Assembly: GCA_900765235.1 (NCBI GenBank)
Contig: CAAFRK010000140.1
Span: 1-6,897, forward strand
DNA length: 6,897 nucleotides
Reading direction: 5' to 3'
DNA from: an uncultured Veillonella sp.
Lineage (GTDB): Bacteria; Bacillota_C; Negativicutes; Veillonellales; Veillonellaceae
The translations under genes were made by a program, and so were the position numbers. The notes below the pieces were generated by a model. That model was not told the origin of the DNA and did not search any database. It worked only from the letters and a program-made list of their open reading frames with translations. Below are positions 6,713-6,897 of this stretch, piece by piece; positions within the stretch are counted from its first letter, which is position 1, and every line of letters begins with the position of its first letter.

Positions 6713-6897
6713 AGTCTACCTCGATAGAATTTCCGAAGTCGCTGGCAATCATTGGTCTATACACTAGTATATGTAAACACTCATCAACCTTGGTAATACG
6801 TGCTACATAAAATCCTTTATCAGCAATATCAAAAAAGCGATTAAAGGATCCCCCAATCATTACCTTAAAAGGAATATGGGCAGCCTGCAAACGAGAC
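6693..6897 (-). CDS. Unidentified protein, C-terminal part only
   Basis: An open frame runs in from beyond the right edge and ends at TAA 6695-6693, so only the last 67 complete codons are visible. Its 5' end is missing. The TTG at 6890 is in frame, but the frame stays open through 6897 and a start there has no supporting evidence. The visible part reads through IPFKVMIGGSFNRFFDIADK and VDECLHILVYRPM, with mixed charged and hydrophobic residues, no transmembrane helix, one cysteine and no motif I recognise. It may be the end of a small alpha/beta domain, but that is a guess. It overlaps uppS by 20 bases, and the uppS Shine-Dalgarno lies within it, which argues for a real co-translated gene. 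Ribosome recycling factor (frr) is the usual upstream neighbour of uppS in many Firmicutes, and this does not look like an frr C-terminus. Confidence 0.6.
   Translation of the reverse strand, partial: SRLQAAHIPFKVMIGGSFNRFFDIADKGFYVARITKVDECLHILVYRPMIASDFGNSIEVDYAKEII

Noticed and set aside
6435..6767. 110-codon plus-strand frame opposite uppS
   Set aside because: It is a shadow of the uppS N-terminal region, which carries all the expected family motifs on the minus strand. It has no domain and no promoter evidence.
6758..6771. Short inverted repeat TATAC-ACTA-GTATA near the uppS start
   Set aside because: Five-base AT-rich arms inside a coding frame are expected by chance, and no promoter or known operator accompanies them.
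6713..6897. Possible internal promoter before uppS (TTGATA, 17 bases, TATGTA on the minus strand)
   Set aside because: The -10 element matches only about half of the consensus and lies in AT-rich coding sequence. Overlap and coupling with the upstream ORF explain expression without it.
1..6897. Mobile elements, CRISPR arrays, tRNA or rRNA genes, and anti-phage or toxin-antitoxin systems
   Set aside because: No direct repeats, transposase motifs, tRNA-like folds or defence-type domains were seen. The window is almost entirely filled by six conserved housekeeping genes and one partial ORF.

Overview
This window is a compact stretch of one leftward (minus-strand) bacterial operon. It holds six complete housekeeping genes and the 3' end of a seventh. 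In transcription order, right to left, they are: an unidentified partial ORF, uppS, cdsA, dxr (ispC), rseP, ispG and proS. Gaps between genes are 3, 18, 8 and 18 bases, and two junctions overlap by 20 and 7 bases. Every complete gene has a good Shine-Dalgarno sequence. Several of these lie inside the preceding gene or on its stop codon, so translational coupling is likely.

The organism is most likely a low-GC member of the Bacillota. The order uppS-cdsA-dxr-rseP-(ispG)-proS is a familiar Firmicutes/Negativicutes arrangement. The AT-rich third positions and strong GGAG-type ribosome binding sites fit. The protein sequences resemble what I would expect from Veillonella or a close relative, but that genus call is pattern recognition and has not been tested by a search.

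Layout: 1-60 is a short intergenic piece with a probable promoter and ribosome binding site for a further leftward gene just outside the window. 71-112 is a strong hairpin terminator that ends the operon. 115-1833 is proS, 1827-2912 ispG, 2931-3947 rseP, 3956-5101 dxr, 5120-5944 cdsA, 5948-6712 uppS, and 6693-6897 the partial ORF. No RNA genes, insertion sequences, CRISPR arrays or phage remnants are visible, and there is no gene-free stretch longer than about 115 bases.

The genes share an envelope theme. Dxr and IspG are two steps of the methylerythritol phosphate (MEP) pathway to isoprenoid precursors. UppS uses those precursors to build the undecaprenyl carrier for cell-wall and polysaccharide synthesis. 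CdsA makes CDP-diacylglycerol for phospholipids. RseP is an intramembrane protease, typically of envelope stress or signal-peptide clearance. ProS charges tRNA-Pro and is the one gene outside this theme. I see no clearly new system here. The points worth a second look are the unidentified ORF coupled to uppS, an altered substrate-binding loop in UppS, and the regulatory signals at the left end.
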